Assembly: GCF_024055665.1 (NCBI RefSeq)
Contig: NZ_JAMXMC010000003.1
Coordinates: 346,814 to 410,813 of the forward strand
Origin: Ideonella oryzae
GTDB taxonomy: Bacteria; Pseudomonadota; Gammaproteobacteria; Burkholderiales; Burkholderiaceae_C
Direction of reading: 5' to 3'
DNA length: 64,000 bases
The position numbers were made by a program, and so were the translations under genes. Shown piece after piece: positions 35,021-45,469 of the stretch (its first letter is position 1; the number at the start of each line of letters is the position of its first letter). The notes under the pieces are model-generated. The model was not told the DNA's origin. It searched no databases and saw only the letters and a list, made by a program, of their open reading frames with translations.

Positions 35021-37852
35021 ATGCCCGCTGCTCAGCCCGCCCGCCGCCCTGCTCGCCCGAATTCCCGGTCGACGCGGGTGAACCGCCCCGCCGAAGATCC
35101 GGACAAGGACCGCCCGCTGGTGGAGGACATCCGGCTGCTGGGCCGCATTCTGGGCGACGTGATCCGCGAGCAGGACGGCACCGGCGCCTACGAACTGGTC
35201 GAGCGGGTGCGCCAGCTCTCGGTGGCCTACCGGCTGAAGAACGATGCCCAGGCCGGCCGCGCGCTGGACCGGCTGCTGAAGAACCTCACCGCCGACCAGA
35301 CGGTCAGCGTGATCCGTGCGTTCAGCTACTTTTCTCACCTGGCCAACCTGGCCGAGGACCGCCATCACCTGCGCCGCCGCGAGCACCACGAGGCCCTGGG
35401 CGAGCACCAGGCCGGTTCGCTGGCGCACTGTTTCGACAAGCTGGCCCAGGCCGACCACCGGGCCGCCGACATCGCCGCTGCGCTCTCCCAGGCTTACATC
35501 TCGCCGGTGCTGACCGCCCACCCCACCGAGGTGCAGCGCAAGAGCATCCTGGACGCCGAGCGCGCCATTGCGGAGCTCATCGGTGCGCGCGACCACCTGC
35601 GCACCACCGCCGACCGCGACGCCAACGAGCGCCAGATCCGTGCCCGGGTGACCCAGCTCTGGCAGACCCGCATGCTGCGCTACACCAAGCTGACCGTGGC
35701 CGACGAGATCGAGAACGCGCTCAGTTACTACCAGGCCACCTTCCTGCGGGAGGTGCCGCGCCTGTACCAGGAGGTCGAGCAGGCGCTGTCCGGCCATGCC
35801 GTGGGCACCTTCTTCCGCATGGGCAACTGGATTGGCGGCGACCGCGACGGCAACCCCAACGTCACCGCCCCGACCCTGCAGCTGGCCCTGTCACGCCAGT
35901 GCGAGACCGCCCTGCGCCACTACCTGACCGAGGTGCATGCGCTGGGCAGCGAGCTGTCGATGTCGCAGATGCTGGCCCCGGTCTCACCGCAGATGCAGGC
36001 GCTGGCCGACCGCTCGCCCGACCACAACCCCCACCGTGAAGACGAGCCTTACCGCCGCGCCCTGACCGGCATGTACGCCCGCCTGGCCGCCACGCTGGAG
36101 GAACTGACCGGCACCGAGGCGCTGCGCCACGCCGTGGCACCGCAGCAACCCTACGAGAAGGCCGAAGATTTCCTGGCCGACCTGCAGGTGATCGCCGACT
36201 CCTTGCACCACCACCATGCCGAGGTGCTGGCCGAGCCCCGCCTGGCGCCGCTGATGCGCGCGGTCCAGGTCTTCGGCTTCCACCTGGCCACGGTGGACCT
36301 GCGCCAGAGCTCCGACCAGCACGAAGCCGTGGTGGCCGAGCTGCTGCGCTCAGCCCGCATCGAGCCCGACTACAGCGCGCTGGATGAACCAGCCCGCCGT
36401 GCCCTGCTGATGACGGTGCTCAACGACGCCCGCAACCTGCGGGTGCGCGGGGCCGACTACTCGGAGCGCACCGTCTCGGAGCTGGCCATCTTCGATGCCG
36501 CCGCCGAGGGCCGCCGCCGCTACGGCCGGGACGCCATCCGCCACTACATCATCTCGCACACCGAAGATGTCTCCGACCTGCTGGAGGTGCTGGTGCTGCA
36601 GAAGGAGGCCGGGCTGCTGCACGGCCTGCTGCAGGAAGACGCCTCGATCGACCTGATCGTCTCGCCCTTGTTCGAGACCATCGCCGACCTGCGCCATGCC
36701 GTGCGCATCATGGACGAGTTCTACGCCCTGCCCGGCGTGGCCACCATGCTGCAGCGCAGCGGCGGTGAGCAGGACATCATGCTGGGCTACTCGGACAGCA
36801 ACAAGGACGGCGGCCCCTTCACCAGCAACTGGGAGCTCTACCGCGCCGAGGTCGGCCTGGTGGCGCTGTTCGACGAGCTGCAGGCGGCCCACGGCATCCG
36901 CCTGCGCCTGTTCCACGGTCGCGGTGGCACGGTGGGCCGCGGCGGTGGCCCCAGCTACCAGGCCATCCTGGCCCAGCCCCCGGGCACCGTGCGCGGACAG
37001 ATCCGCCTGACCGAGCAGGGTGAGGTCATCGCCTCCAAGTACGCCAACCCGGGCATCGGCCGACGCAACCTGGAGACCCTGGTGGCGGCCACCCTGGAGG
37101 CCACGCTGCTGAGCCCGGCCAAGGCGCCGCCCAAGTCCTTCCTGGAGACAGCCGACACCCTGAGCGAGGCCAGCATGGTGGCCTACCGCAAGCTGGTCTA
37201 CGAAACCCCCGGCTTCACCGACTATTTCTTCGAATCCACCCCGATCCGCGAGATCGCCGAACTCAACATCGGCTCTCGCCCCGCCTCCCGCAAGGCCACC
37301 CGGGCCATCGAGGACCTGCGCGCCATCCCCTGGGGCTTCTCCTGGGGCCAGTGCCGCGTGGCCCTGCCGGGCTGGTGCGGCTTCGGCTCGGCGGTGCAGA
37401 ACTTCCTGGAAGCCGACCCGGCGCAGCGCGACGCCCGCCTGGCCCTGCTGCAGCGCATGCACAAGCAGTGGCCCTTCTTCCGCACCCTGTTGTCCAACAT
37501 GGACATGGTGCTGGCCAAGAGCGACCTGGGCCTGGCCGCCCGCTACACCGAACTGGTGCCCGACAAGCGGCTGGGCAAGCGCCTGTTTGCCGCCATCCGG
37601 GCCGAATGGGAACGCACCGAGGCCGCGCTGGGCTGGATCACCGGCGAAACCCGCCGGCTGGAGAGCGCGCCCAGCCTGGCCCGCTCCATCGCCCACCGCT
37701 TCCCCTACCTGGATCCGCTCAACCACCTGCAGGTGGAGCTGATGCGCCGCTACCGCAACCGCCGCGAAGGCGACCCCACCAACGACCGGCTGCAGCGCGG
37801 CATCCACCTGTCGATCAACGGCATCGCCGCCGGGCTGCGCAACAGCGGCTGA
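35021..37852 (+). CDS. ppc: Phosphoenolpyruvate carboxylase
   Basis: 943 residues, normal for bacterial PEP carboxylase, which makes oxaloacetate from PEP and bicarbonate. The ATG at 35021 has GAAGGA six bases upstream; the longer frame to 34907 runs into the hemC promoter region. Conserved catalytic segments are present: [55 protein letters not shown] and the C-terminal RNSG end. ppc next to hemC is common in Burkholderiales. A strong GC-rich hairpin sits 48 bases past the stop. Confidence 0.97.
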   Translation: MPAAQPARRPARPNSRSTRVNRPAEDPDKDRPLVEDIRLLGRILGDVIREQDGTGAYELVERVRQLSVAYRLKNDAQAGRALDRLLKNLTADQTVSVIRAFSYFSHLANLAEDRHHLRRREHHEALGEHQAGSLAHCFDKLAQADHRAADIAAALSQAYISPVLTAHPTEVQRKSILDAERAIAELIGARDHLRTTADRDANERQIRARVTQLWQTRMLRYTKLTVADEIENALSYYQATFLREVPRLYQEVEQALSGHAVGTFFRMGNWIGGDRDGNPNVTAPTLQLALSRQCETALRHYLTEVHALGSELSMSQMLAPVSPQMQALADRSPDHNPHREDEPYRRALTGMYARLAATLEELTGTEALRHAVAPQQPYEKAEDFLADLQVIADSLHHHHAEVLAEPRLAPLMRAVQVFGFHLATVDLRQSSDQHEAVVAELLRSARIEPDYSALDEPARRALLMTVLNDARNLRVRGADYSERTVSELAIFDAAAEGRRRYGRDAIRHYIISHTEDVSDLLEVLVLQKEAGLLHGLLQEDASIDLIVSPLFETIADLRHAVRIMDEFYALPGVATMLQRSGGEQDIMLGYSDSNKDGGPFTSNWELYRAEVGLVALFDELQAAHGIRLRLFHGRGGTVGRGGGPSYQAILAQPPGTVRGQIRLTEQGEVIASKYANPGIGRRNLETLVAATLEATLLSPAKAPPKSFLETADTLSEASMVAYRKLVYETPGFTDYFFESTPIREIAELNIGSRPASRKATRAIEDLRAIPWGFSWGQCRVALPGWCGFGSAVQNFLEADPAQRDARLALLQRMHKQWPFFRTLLSNMDMVLAKSDLGLAARYTELVPDKRLGKRLFAAIRAEWERTEAALGWITGETRRLESAPSLARSIAHRFPYLDPLNHLQVELMRRYRNRREGDPTNDRLQRGIHLSINGIAAGLRNSG

Positions 37853-37900
37853 ACGCCGCCGGGATCATGTGCAGGTGCAGCAATTGCCGGTGACTGTCAA

Positions 37901-37936
37901 GCATCGCGTGCCCCCAATCCACTGGGCACGCGATGC
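37901..37936 (+). terminator. 13-bp GC-rich hairpin downstream of ppc
   Basis: GCATCGCGTGCCC (37901-37913) pairs perfectly with 37924-37936 across a 10-base loop. No T-run follows, so it may be a weak terminator for ppc, an RNA-stability element, or a regulatory site for the ACP-sulfotransferase gene 93 bases downstream. Confidence 0.5.
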
Positions 37937-37946
37937 GTCCTAGGGA

Positions 37947-37975
37947 CTGCCACTGACACGTTCCCCCCGTATGAT
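37947..37975 (+). promoter_or_regulatory. Candidate promoter for the ACP-sulfotransferase gene
   Basis: CTGCCA (37947-37952), a 17-base spacer, TATGAT (37970-37975). It lies 53 bases before the start codon and directly after the 13-bp hairpin, so the gene can be transcribed independently of ppc. Confidence 0.45.
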
Positions 37976-38028
37976 CGCGACACACAAGGTTTTTCTGACG
38001 CGATACACAGTTTGAGGGAACAGGCAGC

Positions 38029-39336
38029 ATGATGCATACGGTCGAGAGCGTCGAGCCGAAGATCATCGAGATCGTCGAGGAGTTGACGGAGGATTGGGAC
38101 ATCGACCTCGACGGGGGTGTCGGGTCGGCCACGACGATGATCGGCGACATCGGGTTCGCCTCCATCGACTTCATCCAGCTGGTGGTGGCCATCGAAGGCG
38201 CCTACAAGCAGAAACTGGGCTTCCAGGACCTGCTGATGCAGAACGGCGCCTATGTGGACGACCTGAGCGTGCGCCAGATCGCCACCTTCGTGGCCGGCCG
38301 CCTGAACGGCGCAGCACCGGCCCCGGCGCCAGCGGCCGCGCCGGTCAAGGCCGCGGCCCCGGCCACGGTGGTCACCAGCGTGCCCGACAGCGAGCGCGTC
38401 ACCCCGGAAAAGCTGGCCCGCTTCCGTGCCAGCATTGCCCGCCGCACCCTGAGCGGCGACAACAAGCCCAAGAACCCGCCGGCGCTGTTCGTGCTGTCGC
38501 CCCCGCGCTCGGGCTCCACGCTGCTGCGCGTGATCCTGGCGGGCAGTTCCAAGCTGTTCGGCCCGCCCGAGCTGCACCTGCTGCCCTACGCCACCATGGG
38601 CGACCGGCTCAAGGCCCTGTCCGGTGAGCACACCGGACACCTGCTGGACGGCACGGTGCGCGCCCTGATGCAGCTGCACGGCTGGGAGGCCGAACAAGCC
38701 CGCGCCTTTGTGTCGCGCTGCGAGCAGGAGAACATGAGCACCAAGGCGTTCTACCGCCTGCTGCAGGAGCCGCTCAAGGGCGAGAAGCTGCTGGTGGACA
38801 AGACGCCTTCCTACGTGATCGACGTGGACATCCTCAAGCGCATCGAGGTGGACTTCGAGAATTCGCTGTTCATCCACCTGCTGCGCCACCCCTGCGGCAT
38901 GATCCGCTCGTACGAAGAGTCCAAGCTGCAGCGCCTGATGCCCATGGTGCAGGAAAGCAGCTTCGGCGCTCGCGAACTGGCCGAGCTGACCTGGCTGACC
39001 GCCCAGCTCAACACGCTGGAATTCGCCAAGCAGGTGCCCAAGGAGCGCTGGCTGACCCTGCGCTACGAGGACATCGTCTGCAGCCCGGAAACTTCGATCC
39101 GCCAGATCTGCGACTTCGCCAAGATCCCTTACGAGGACGCGATGATCAATCCCTACGAGGAGATGGATCAGCGCATGACCGACGGCGTGGACAACGCCTC
39201 GAAGATGAGCGGCGACCTGAAGTTCCACCTGCACAACGCCATCAACCCCGAGGCCGCCGTGCGCTGGAAGCAGTTCTACACCGACGGCATCCTGGGCGCG
39301 CAGACCCTGGAGATCGCCCGCTCGCTGGGCTACTGA
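38029..39336 (+). CDS. Acyl carrier protein-sulfotransferase didomain protein
   Basis: 435 residues. Residues 1-92 are an acyl carrier domain with the phosphopantetheine Ser45 in the motif [11 protein letters not shown]. An Ala/Pro linker (95-127) leads to a PAPS sulfotransferase (about 145-435): PPRSGST loop at 158-164, LRHPCG at 285, and [11 protein letters not shown]. The ACP-ST order without a thioesterase recalls the ACP-ST-TE end of curacin and cyanobacterial olefin synthases, where a beta-hydroxyacyl-ACP is sulfated before decarboxylation. It lies alone between ppc and the LytTR regulator, interrupting a conserved neighbourhood. Only the phosphopantetheinyl transferase in the synthase cluster is visible here as its activator. 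Functional linkage to that cluster is an inference. Confidence 0.9.
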   Translation: MMHTVESVEPKIIEIVEELTEDWDIDLDGGVGSATTMIGDIGFASIDFIQLVVAIEGAYKQKLGFQDLLMQNGAYVDDLSVRQIATFVAGRLNGAAPAPAPAAAPVKAAAPATVVTSVPDSERVTPEKLARFRASIARRTLSGDNKPKNPPALFVLSPPRSGSTLLRVILAGSSKLFGPPELHLLPYATMGDRLKALSGEHTGHLLDGTVRALMQLHGWEAEQARAFVSRCEQENMSTKAFYRLLQEPLKGEKLLVDKTPSYVIDVDILKRIEVDFENSLFIHLLRHPCGMIRSYEESKLQRLMPMVQESSFGARELAELTWLTAQLNTLEFAKQVPKERWLTLRYEDIVCSPETSIRQICDFAKIPYEDAMINPYEEMDQRMTDGVDNASKMSGDLKFHLHNAINPEAAVRWKQFYTDGILGAQTLEIARSLGY

Positions 39337-39358
39337 GCCCGGGGCCCGGCCTGCTGGG

Positions 39359-40150
39359 TCAGAGGCCCTCGCTGGCGAGGGCCTCGCGCACCGCAGGCAG
39401 CTGGCGTCGTGAGACGGCCAGCCAGTCCCCATGCGGGGCCAGGCGCACCGCCCAGGTCTCGCCACCCTCCTCAGCCCCGCCCTCGCTGCCCAGCCCCGGG
39501 CGGCGCTCCAGGGCCCGCACGGCCGATCGCGCCACCAGGGCGTTGCGGTGGATGCGCACCACCGCCCGCCCCAGGCGCTCCTCCAGATCGGAAAGCGCGT
39601 CGTCCAGCACATAGCTGTGCTCGCAGGTCCGCAGGGTCACGTACTTCTGCTCGGCCTTGAGGTAGACCACATCCGGCACCGGCACCCGCAGCACGCGGCC
39701 CCGGTCGCTCACCACCAGCACCGGCACTTCAGCCGCGGCAGTTGACGGGAGGCTGGGCCGCACGGCACGCCCCAGGCGCTGCAGCACCCGCCCCAGAGCC
39801 TCTTCCAGCCGGGCCCGCCGCACCGGCTTGGTCAGGTAATCCACCGCCTCGATCTCGAAGGCCTGCAGTGCATGCTCGGCATGGGCGGTGACGAAGACCA
39901 CCGCGGGCGCCGGATCGCACTGCCGCAGCCGCCGGGCCAGGGCCAGGCCATCGCTGCCCGGCATGTGGATGTCCAGCAGGACGGCGTCCACCGGGGAGCG
40001 GCTGAGCAGGTGCAGGGCCTCGGCGGCGCTGCCCGCTTCGCCCACCACCGACACCGGCTGCGCCAGTTCGGCCAGCAGGCCCCGCAGCCGCAGGCGGGCC
40101 AGGGGTTCATCGTCCACGATCATCAGCCGCAGGTGGTCACTGTTGTCCAT
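39359..40150 (-). CDS. LytTR-family response regulator (AlgR-like)
   Basis: 263 residues. Receiver domain: [13 protein letters not shown] at the start, phospho-acceptor Asp in LLDIHMPG, Thr/Lys switch in FVTAHAEHA and YLTKPV. C-terminal LytTR DNA-binding domain: [14 protein letters not shown] and [17 protein letters not shown]. It starts 25 bases after the kinase stop, so the pair is an operon. The argH-kinase-regulator-hem order is the algZ/algR neighbourhood of Pseudomonas and many betaproteobacteria, but whether it controls the same traits (twitching, envelope polysaccharide) is not shown. It converges with the ACP-sulfotransferase gene, 22 bases apart. Confidence 0.92.
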   Translation of the reverse strand: MDNSDHLRLMIVDDEPLARLRLRGLLAELAQPVSVVGEAGSAAEALHLLSRSPVDAVLLDIHMPGSDGLALARRLRQCDPAPAVVFVTAHAEHALQAFEIEAVDYLTKPVRRARLEEALGRVLQRLGRAVRPSLPSTAAAEVPVLVVSDRGRVLRVPVPDVVYLKAEQKYVTLRTCEHSYVLDDALSDLEERLGRAVVRIHRNALVARSAVRALERRPGLGSEGGAEEGGETWAVRLAPHGDWLAVSRRQLPAVREALASEGL

Positions 40151-40175
40151 CGCTCCCTCTCTCCGGCTTGCCATC

Positions 40176-41240
40176 TCACGCCGGCACACCCAGGGACACC
40201 CGCCAGCGCCCGTCCTCGATCAGGCCGCTGCGGAAATCGCAGTCCAGGTCGTGCATCAGGCGCAGCCGCTCGCGCACGCTGGCCAGGCCGATGCCATGGC
40301 CGGGGCGCTGCATGCTGCCGTCCAGCGGCACCGTGTTGGTCACCGAGATCAGCACGCGGTCGCGGCGGCGTCGGGTGCGGATCTCGATCTGCCCGCCCCG
40401 GTCGCTGGGCTCCACACCGTGGCGCACCGCATTCTCGATCAGCGGCTGCAGCACCAGCGGCGGCAGGCGGGCGTCGTCGGCCTGCGGGTCCAGGTCCCAG
40501 GTCAGGCGCAAGCGGCTGCCAAAGCGCAGCTGCTCGATGTCCAGGTAGCGGCGGCTGAGCGCCACCTCGTCCTTCAGCGTCGTGGCCTCGTCCATGGCGC
40601 CCAGGGCCGCCCGGAACAGCTCGGCCAGGTCTTCCAGCACCTCCTCGGCTCGGCGCGGGTCCACCTGCACCAGCGCGATGGCGGTGTTCAGGGTGTTGAA
40701 CAGGAAGTGCGGCCGGATGCGGGTCTGCAGATCGGCCAGCCGGGCCGCGGTGGCCGCCGGCAACCGGGCCCGGTAGCGCCAGCGCTCGGACAGGAGCAGC
40801 AGCCAGGCCAGCAGACACCCCGCCATGAAAGGCGCCAGCCAGGTCGTGTCCAGGTCGCCGGACAGCCCCAGGCGGTTCATGGGCACCCAGGCCAGCAGAG
40901 CCGCCACCCCGCCGATGACCGACACACCCACCGCCTGGCCCCAGCCCGGCAGGCGCGCCATCAGGGGCCGCGCGGCGCAGATCGTCACCAGCCAGCCCAG
41001 CGTGGCCGGCACCGCCACGGTGGCCGCCTGGCTGAGCAGCGACACCCAGTGCGTTGGCCCCCGGGCCACGAACAGCAGGCCCGAGCCCAACACCGCATGC
41101 ACCAGCCACAGCGAGCGCAGCACCATGCCGCTGCTGCAGCCAGGCAGCGCGCCGGCCGCGCTGGGGGCCCCCGGCAGCTGGGCGGCCAGCTTCAGGTCGT
41201 CGAACAGGGTGGTGTGGCTGGAGTCGCTGGGGGTGCTCAC
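40176..41240 (-). CDS. Membrane histidine kinase, LytS/AlgZ (His_kinase) type
   Basis: About 354 residues from a GTG at 41240 (AGG very close upstream). Several N-terminal membrane helices span residues 40-160; the kinase core carries the family H-box [10 protein letters not shown] with the phosphorylated His, then an ATPase domain with [14 protein letters not shown] and [12 protein letters not shown]. It phosphorylates the LytTR regulator encoded next. No recognisable extracytoplasmic sensor domain is present; sensing is probably within the membrane. It diverges from argH. Confidence 0.9.
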   Translation of the reverse strand: MSTPSDSSHTTLFDDLKLAAQLPGAPSAAGALPGCSSGMVLRSLWLVHAVLGSGLLFVARGPTHWVSLLSQAATVAVPATLGWLVTICAARPLMARLPGWGQAVGVSVIGGVAALLAWVPMNRLGLSGDLDTTWLAPFMAGCLLAWLLLLSERWRYRARLPAATAARLADLQTRIRPHFLFNTLNTAIALVQVDPRRAEEVLEDLAELFRAALGAMDEATTLKDEVALSRRYLDIEQLRFGSRLRLTWDLDPQADDARLPPLVLQPLIENAVRHGVEPSDRGGQIEIRTRRRRDRVLISVTNTVPLDGSMQRPGHGIGLASVRERLRLMHDLDCDFRSGLIEDGRWRVSLGVPA

Positions 41241-41330
41241 GACCTGGATTCTGGCCGGGCCGTGGGCCTGCCGGCAAGGCAGCGACCTAAAATGCCGGGT
41301 TCCCCGCCGAGCCCCACTGCGAGCCTTCTC

Positions 41331-42754
<1,424 letters not shown>

Positions 42755-42770
<16 letters not shown>

Positions 42771-43193
42771 GATGGGCGCGGTGCAGATTTATCGTCTCGG
42801 CAGGATCAATGACCCAGCCAATTTAGGAAAGTTGTCAGCCATGCTCGCGCAACCAGACCAGTGCCACCACTCTCAACGCCGCCACTTGAGGTCAAGCCAG
42901 TTCCGCCACTCTCGACACCTCCCGCAGATGCGCATAGCGGGCTAAGCATTGCAAAGGCAACGCTGAGCACGATCAGAAAAGACCTTCCAGCGGAATTGAT
43001 GCTTTTCATGTGTTCCCCTTAGTAAGTTACGGTTCTGCTGTTCCCTCTACACCTGTAGAAAGGCAGCCGTCGAAGCTTATAGGCAGACAGACAACGCAGC
43101 AGCATCAATATTGATGCCACTAGAAGCATCCATACCGGAAAGAACCTGTCGTCTAAGTCGAAGTTCTGACGCCGCCCGGTTTGCCCCACACCA
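42755..43193. mobile_element. Small inserted cassette at the argH 3' end
   Basis: About 440 bases, visibly poorer in G+C than either flank, lie between the two copies of the argH 3' end. The cassette holds one convincing gene (42806-43009, minus strand). There is no transposase, integrase or terminal inverted repeat. Duplication of the 3' end of a host gene, with the host gene left intact, is the pattern left by integrases that target gene ends, so this may be the remnant of a larger element or a minimal passenger cassette; a tandem duplication followed by divergence is an alternative. Confidence 0.55.
42806..43009 (-). CDS. Small secreted peptide with two GGVESGGTGL repeats
   Basis: 67 residues. 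The ATG has a strong Shine-Dalgarno sequence (AAGGGG, 5 bases). Residues 1-29 form a textbook Sec signal peptide (KSINSAGRSFLIVLSVAFAM, cleavage after LCASA). The mature 38 residues consist of two exact GGVESGGTGL repeats separated by TSS, then a hydrophobic, Trp-containing tail (VARAWLTTFLNWLGH). The Gly-rich repeat resembles the GGVGGQGTG linker after the lipid-anchored Cys of the nearby DUF5666 lipoprotein. No family recognised. The amphipathic tail could bind membranes. Confidence 0.7.
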   Translation of the reverse strand: MKSINSAGRSFLIVLSVAFAMLSPLCASAGGVESGGTGLTSSGGVESGGTGLVARAWLTTFLNWLGH

Positions 43194-43260
43194 GCAATGT
43201 GCTGGATCGCACCGCGCCGGCCCAGGTCCGCGCCCAGATCGCCCGGCACCAGGCCCGGCT
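43194..43260 (+). repeat. argH 3'-end direct repeat, copy B (orphan)
   Basis: 67 bases, 63 identical to copy A. In frame it encodes [20 protein letters not shown] and then RLS, followed by a stop, which looks like the original or donor argH terminus; it is now detached from any start codon. Confidence 0.88.
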
Positions 43261-43306
43261 GAGCTGAGGCGGTGGCGGCGGCCCCTCCGCCGCCGATCCA
43301 AAGACG

Positions 43307-43329
43307 AAGGGGCGCCGCTGGCGCCCCTT
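43307..43329. terminator. Bidirectional terminator between argH remnant and DUF5666 gene
   Basis: AAGGGGCGCC (43307-43316), loop GCT, GGCGCCCCTT (43320-43329): a perfect 10-bp stem. It lies just past the orphan argH end on the plus strand and 22 bases past the stop of the DUF5666 gene on the minus strand. Confidence 0.75.
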
Positions 43330-43350
43330 GTCATGTGGAGGACAGCCTCC

Positions 43351-44562
43351 TCAGTTGTCGAACTTCACCTCGCTGGCGGTCACCAGCGTGCCGTCCGACG
43401 ATCGCATGCCCTTGACCTCGACCTTCACGCCGTTGGCCAGGTTGGCGGCCGTGCCAGGTGGCTCGAAGCTGGCCTGGGCGTAGGACACCGTCTGGGTCCG
43501 GATCACGAAGGTCTGGGCCGTCGTGTCCAGGCCGCTGATCAGGCCGCTCAGCTCAAACTCCTGCCCGCTGCCGCTGTCATCGCCGCCCGCACTGTCTTCG
43601 CTGCCCTTGAGCTCCAGCTTGGTGGCCTTGAGCACCGTGCCCTGCATCCGGCCTTCCACCTCCACCCGCACGCCGGCGGCCAGGGTCAGGCCGTTGGCGT
43701 TGAGCTGCGCGGCCGAGGCGTCCACCGTCACGCCGGCGACGACGAAGCTCGACAGGCTGGTGTAGCTGGACACCACCGCCTCGATCTCGGCTTCCGTGCC
43801 ATCCGCGGGCAGGTAGGTGGCGGGCTGGGCGGTGGTCACCACCCAGCGGCCACTGCCATCCGCCTGGGTGGACAGGCGCAGGCGCAGCGTGGCGCCGTTG
43901 GCCAGGCCGGCCGGCACGGCATCGGCGGCATAGGTCAGCGTGGCTGGCCCCATCTGGAACTGCCGTTGGGCGCTGTTCCAGCCCGACACCACCCCGCGCA
44001 GGGTGTAGTGATCCGGGTTGCTGCGGGGCAGCACCAGCCGTGCCGCATAAACCGTGTTGACCGGATCGAAGATGGCGTAGACCTCGACCTTCTGTCCCAG
44101 CGAAATGGCGGACAGCCCCCCCGCCAGGCTGCTGTCGAACAGCGTGGACGCGGTGATGCGCACCGTCTGGCCCAGCACGGTCATGGTGCTGGCCGTGAGG
44201 TCCACCGCAGAGACCGGCCCGAGCAGGTCGCTGATGACATTGACGTCCTGGGCGGTGGCGGTCAGCGCAGTGTTGTCGATGGCGCCGCTCTGGATCTCCA
44301 CCGTCATGCCCAGGCGCAACGTGTCGCGGCTGAGGGTGTTGCCATCCGCATCGTGAATGCGGGCCGTGCTCTCGTCGAAGTGCACCCCGTTGACCACGAT
44401 CGAGCCGAAGCCGGTGATGGCGCCGTTGCTGTAGCCGAAGGTGCCGGTGCCCTGTCCGCCGACACCGCCGCCGCAGGCCACTGCCACCAGGGCGAGAAGC
44501 CCGGCCAGCAGGCCCTTTGCCCAGCGTGCGACGCTGCTCCCGTCATCATGTTGGCTGTTCAT
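43351..44562 (-). CDS. DUF5666-repeat lipoprotein (second)
   Basis: 403 residues. A lipoprotein-type signal (WAKGLLAGLLALVAVAC, Cys near residue 30) is followed by GGGVGGQGTG and then about four DUF5666-like beta-rich repeats, each with a strand pattern such as AITGFGSIVVNGVHFD, VDLTASTMTVLGQTVRI, LRGVVSGWNSAQRQFQMG and VEGRMQGTVLKATKLELKG. These OB-like repeats occur in secreted proteins of Burkholderiales; their function is not known to me. The start overlaps the DUF6502 stop by 17 bases, so the two are co-translated. Confidence 0.85.
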   Translation of the reverse strand: MNSQHDDGSSVARWAKGLLAGLLALVAVACGGGVGGQGTGTFGYSNGAITGFGSIVVNGVHFDESTARIHDADGNTLSRDTLRLGMTVEIQSGAIDNTALTATAQDVNVISDLLGPVSAVDLTASTMTVLGQTVRITASTLFDSSLAGGLSAISLGQKVEVYAIFDPVNTVYAARLVLPRSNPDHYTLRGVVSGWNSAQRQFQMGPATLTYAADAVPAGLANGATLRLRLSTQADGSGRWVVTTAQPATYLPADGTEAEIEAVVSSYTSLSSFVVAGVTVDASAAQLNANGLTLAAGVRVEVEGRMQGTVLKATKLELKGSEDSAGGDDSGSGQEFELSGLISGLDTTAQTFVIRTQTVSYAQASFEPPGTAANLANGVKVEVKGMRSSDGTLVTASEVKFDN

Positions 44563-45421
44563 CGGTCTCCCCCCCCGCCTGTGCCGGTGGCTCCGGCTCG
44601 TTGAAACTGTAGAGGCCCAGCAGCAGACGCTGCCTGGCGGCCTCGGTCGGCAATGCCTTGTCCTCCTCGATCAGCCGTTCGAGTGCAGGCACCATCTGGT
44701 CGAACAAGCTGCGCCACTGGGCGACGATCAGCTTGCGCACCGTCTGAATGGATTCGTCGGACAAGCCATCGGCCACGATGGCCTGGTCAAAGTGCTGCCG
44801 CCCGTCGCCCAGCACATTGGTGACGGCACCGCGGAGATGGTCTCCGACGTTGGAACCCAGGATCTGGTAGGCCCGCACCGCATCGCCGCGGGGCACGAAG
44901 GCATTGGGCACGGCCTGCACCCTGTCGCCCTCCCCACTCAACTCAGCGAAGCCCAGGCGGACCATGTCATCCAGCAGGCTGCGCGGATGCACATCGCTGG
45001 TGATCTCACGCGCGAGGGTTTCGAAACTGGGACGAGCGCCTTGCCGGGGCAGCACACTCGGGCTGCCATCCATGTCCCGGTAGACCGGGTTGGTGAGCCA
45101 GTGGGAATACACCTCGGCCGCCAGGGAGCGGCGGGGCGAGGCCACGCGGGGCTCGGCGTGCACGAGACGGGTGACCTCGCGCCGGTTGATGCCGGTGGCC
45201 GTGGACAGGCGGCTCACCAGCCGGTGTGGCAAGGCATCGGGCGTGGCCACCAAGGCGGCTTCGCGAGCGGCCGCCACGAAGGCCTGCTTGAGCTGCTCCT
45301 CGACGGCCGCGAAATGCACGCCGCGGGCCACCAGCAGGCGCGCCAGCGGCAGAAGCACCGACTGCGCCACCTGCAGCAGCGCGTCGTGTTCAGGAAGATC
45401 GGTGGGCTCTGGCGTGCTCAT
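44546..45421 (-). CDS. DUF6502 family protein
   Basis: 291 residues from the ATG at 45421. The N-terminus (LLQVAQSVLLPLARLLVARGVHFAAVEEQLKQAFV, seen as the core LARLLVARGVHFAAVEEQL) and the HTH-like segment RLSTATGINRREVTRLVHAE match what I recall as DUF6502. It is a soluble helical protein; a DNA-binding or regulatory role is plausible from the HTH but unproven. It is sandwiched between two DUF5666 lipoprotein genes, and a perfect 12-bp inverted repeat ends 6 bases before its start codon. Confidence 0.82.
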   Translation of the reverse strand: MSTPEPTDLPEHDALLQVAQSVLLPLARLLVARGVHFAAVEEQLKQAFVAAAREAALVATPDALPHRLVSRLSTATGINRREVTRLVHAEPRVASPRRSLAAEVYSHWLTNPVYRDMDGSPSVLPRQGARPSFETLAREITSDVHPRSLLDDMVRLGFAELSGEGDRVQAVPNAFVPRGDAVRAYQILGSNVGDHLRGAVTNVLGDGRQHFDQAIVADGLSDESIQTVRKLIVAQWRSLFDQMVPALERLIEEDKALPTEAARQRLLLGLYSFNEPEPPAQAGGETDEQPT

Positions 45422-45427
45422 GCAATC

Positions 45428-45456
45428 GGGCAAACGATCAAATGGATCGTTTGCCC
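45428..45456. promoter_or_regulatory. 12-bp perfect inverted repeat upstream of the DUF6502 gene
   Basis: GGGCAAACGATC (45428-45439), five-base loop AAATG, GATCGTTTGCCC (45445-45456). It sits between the first DUF5666 stop (45470) and the DUF6502 start (45421), covering the ribosome-binding region. Possible roles: an operator for DUF6502 itself, a translation-blocking hairpin, or a terminator (the T-run ATTTT is on the plus-strand side only, so a leftward terminator is unlikely). Confidence 0.6.
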
Positions 45457-45469
45457 ATTTTGACAGATT

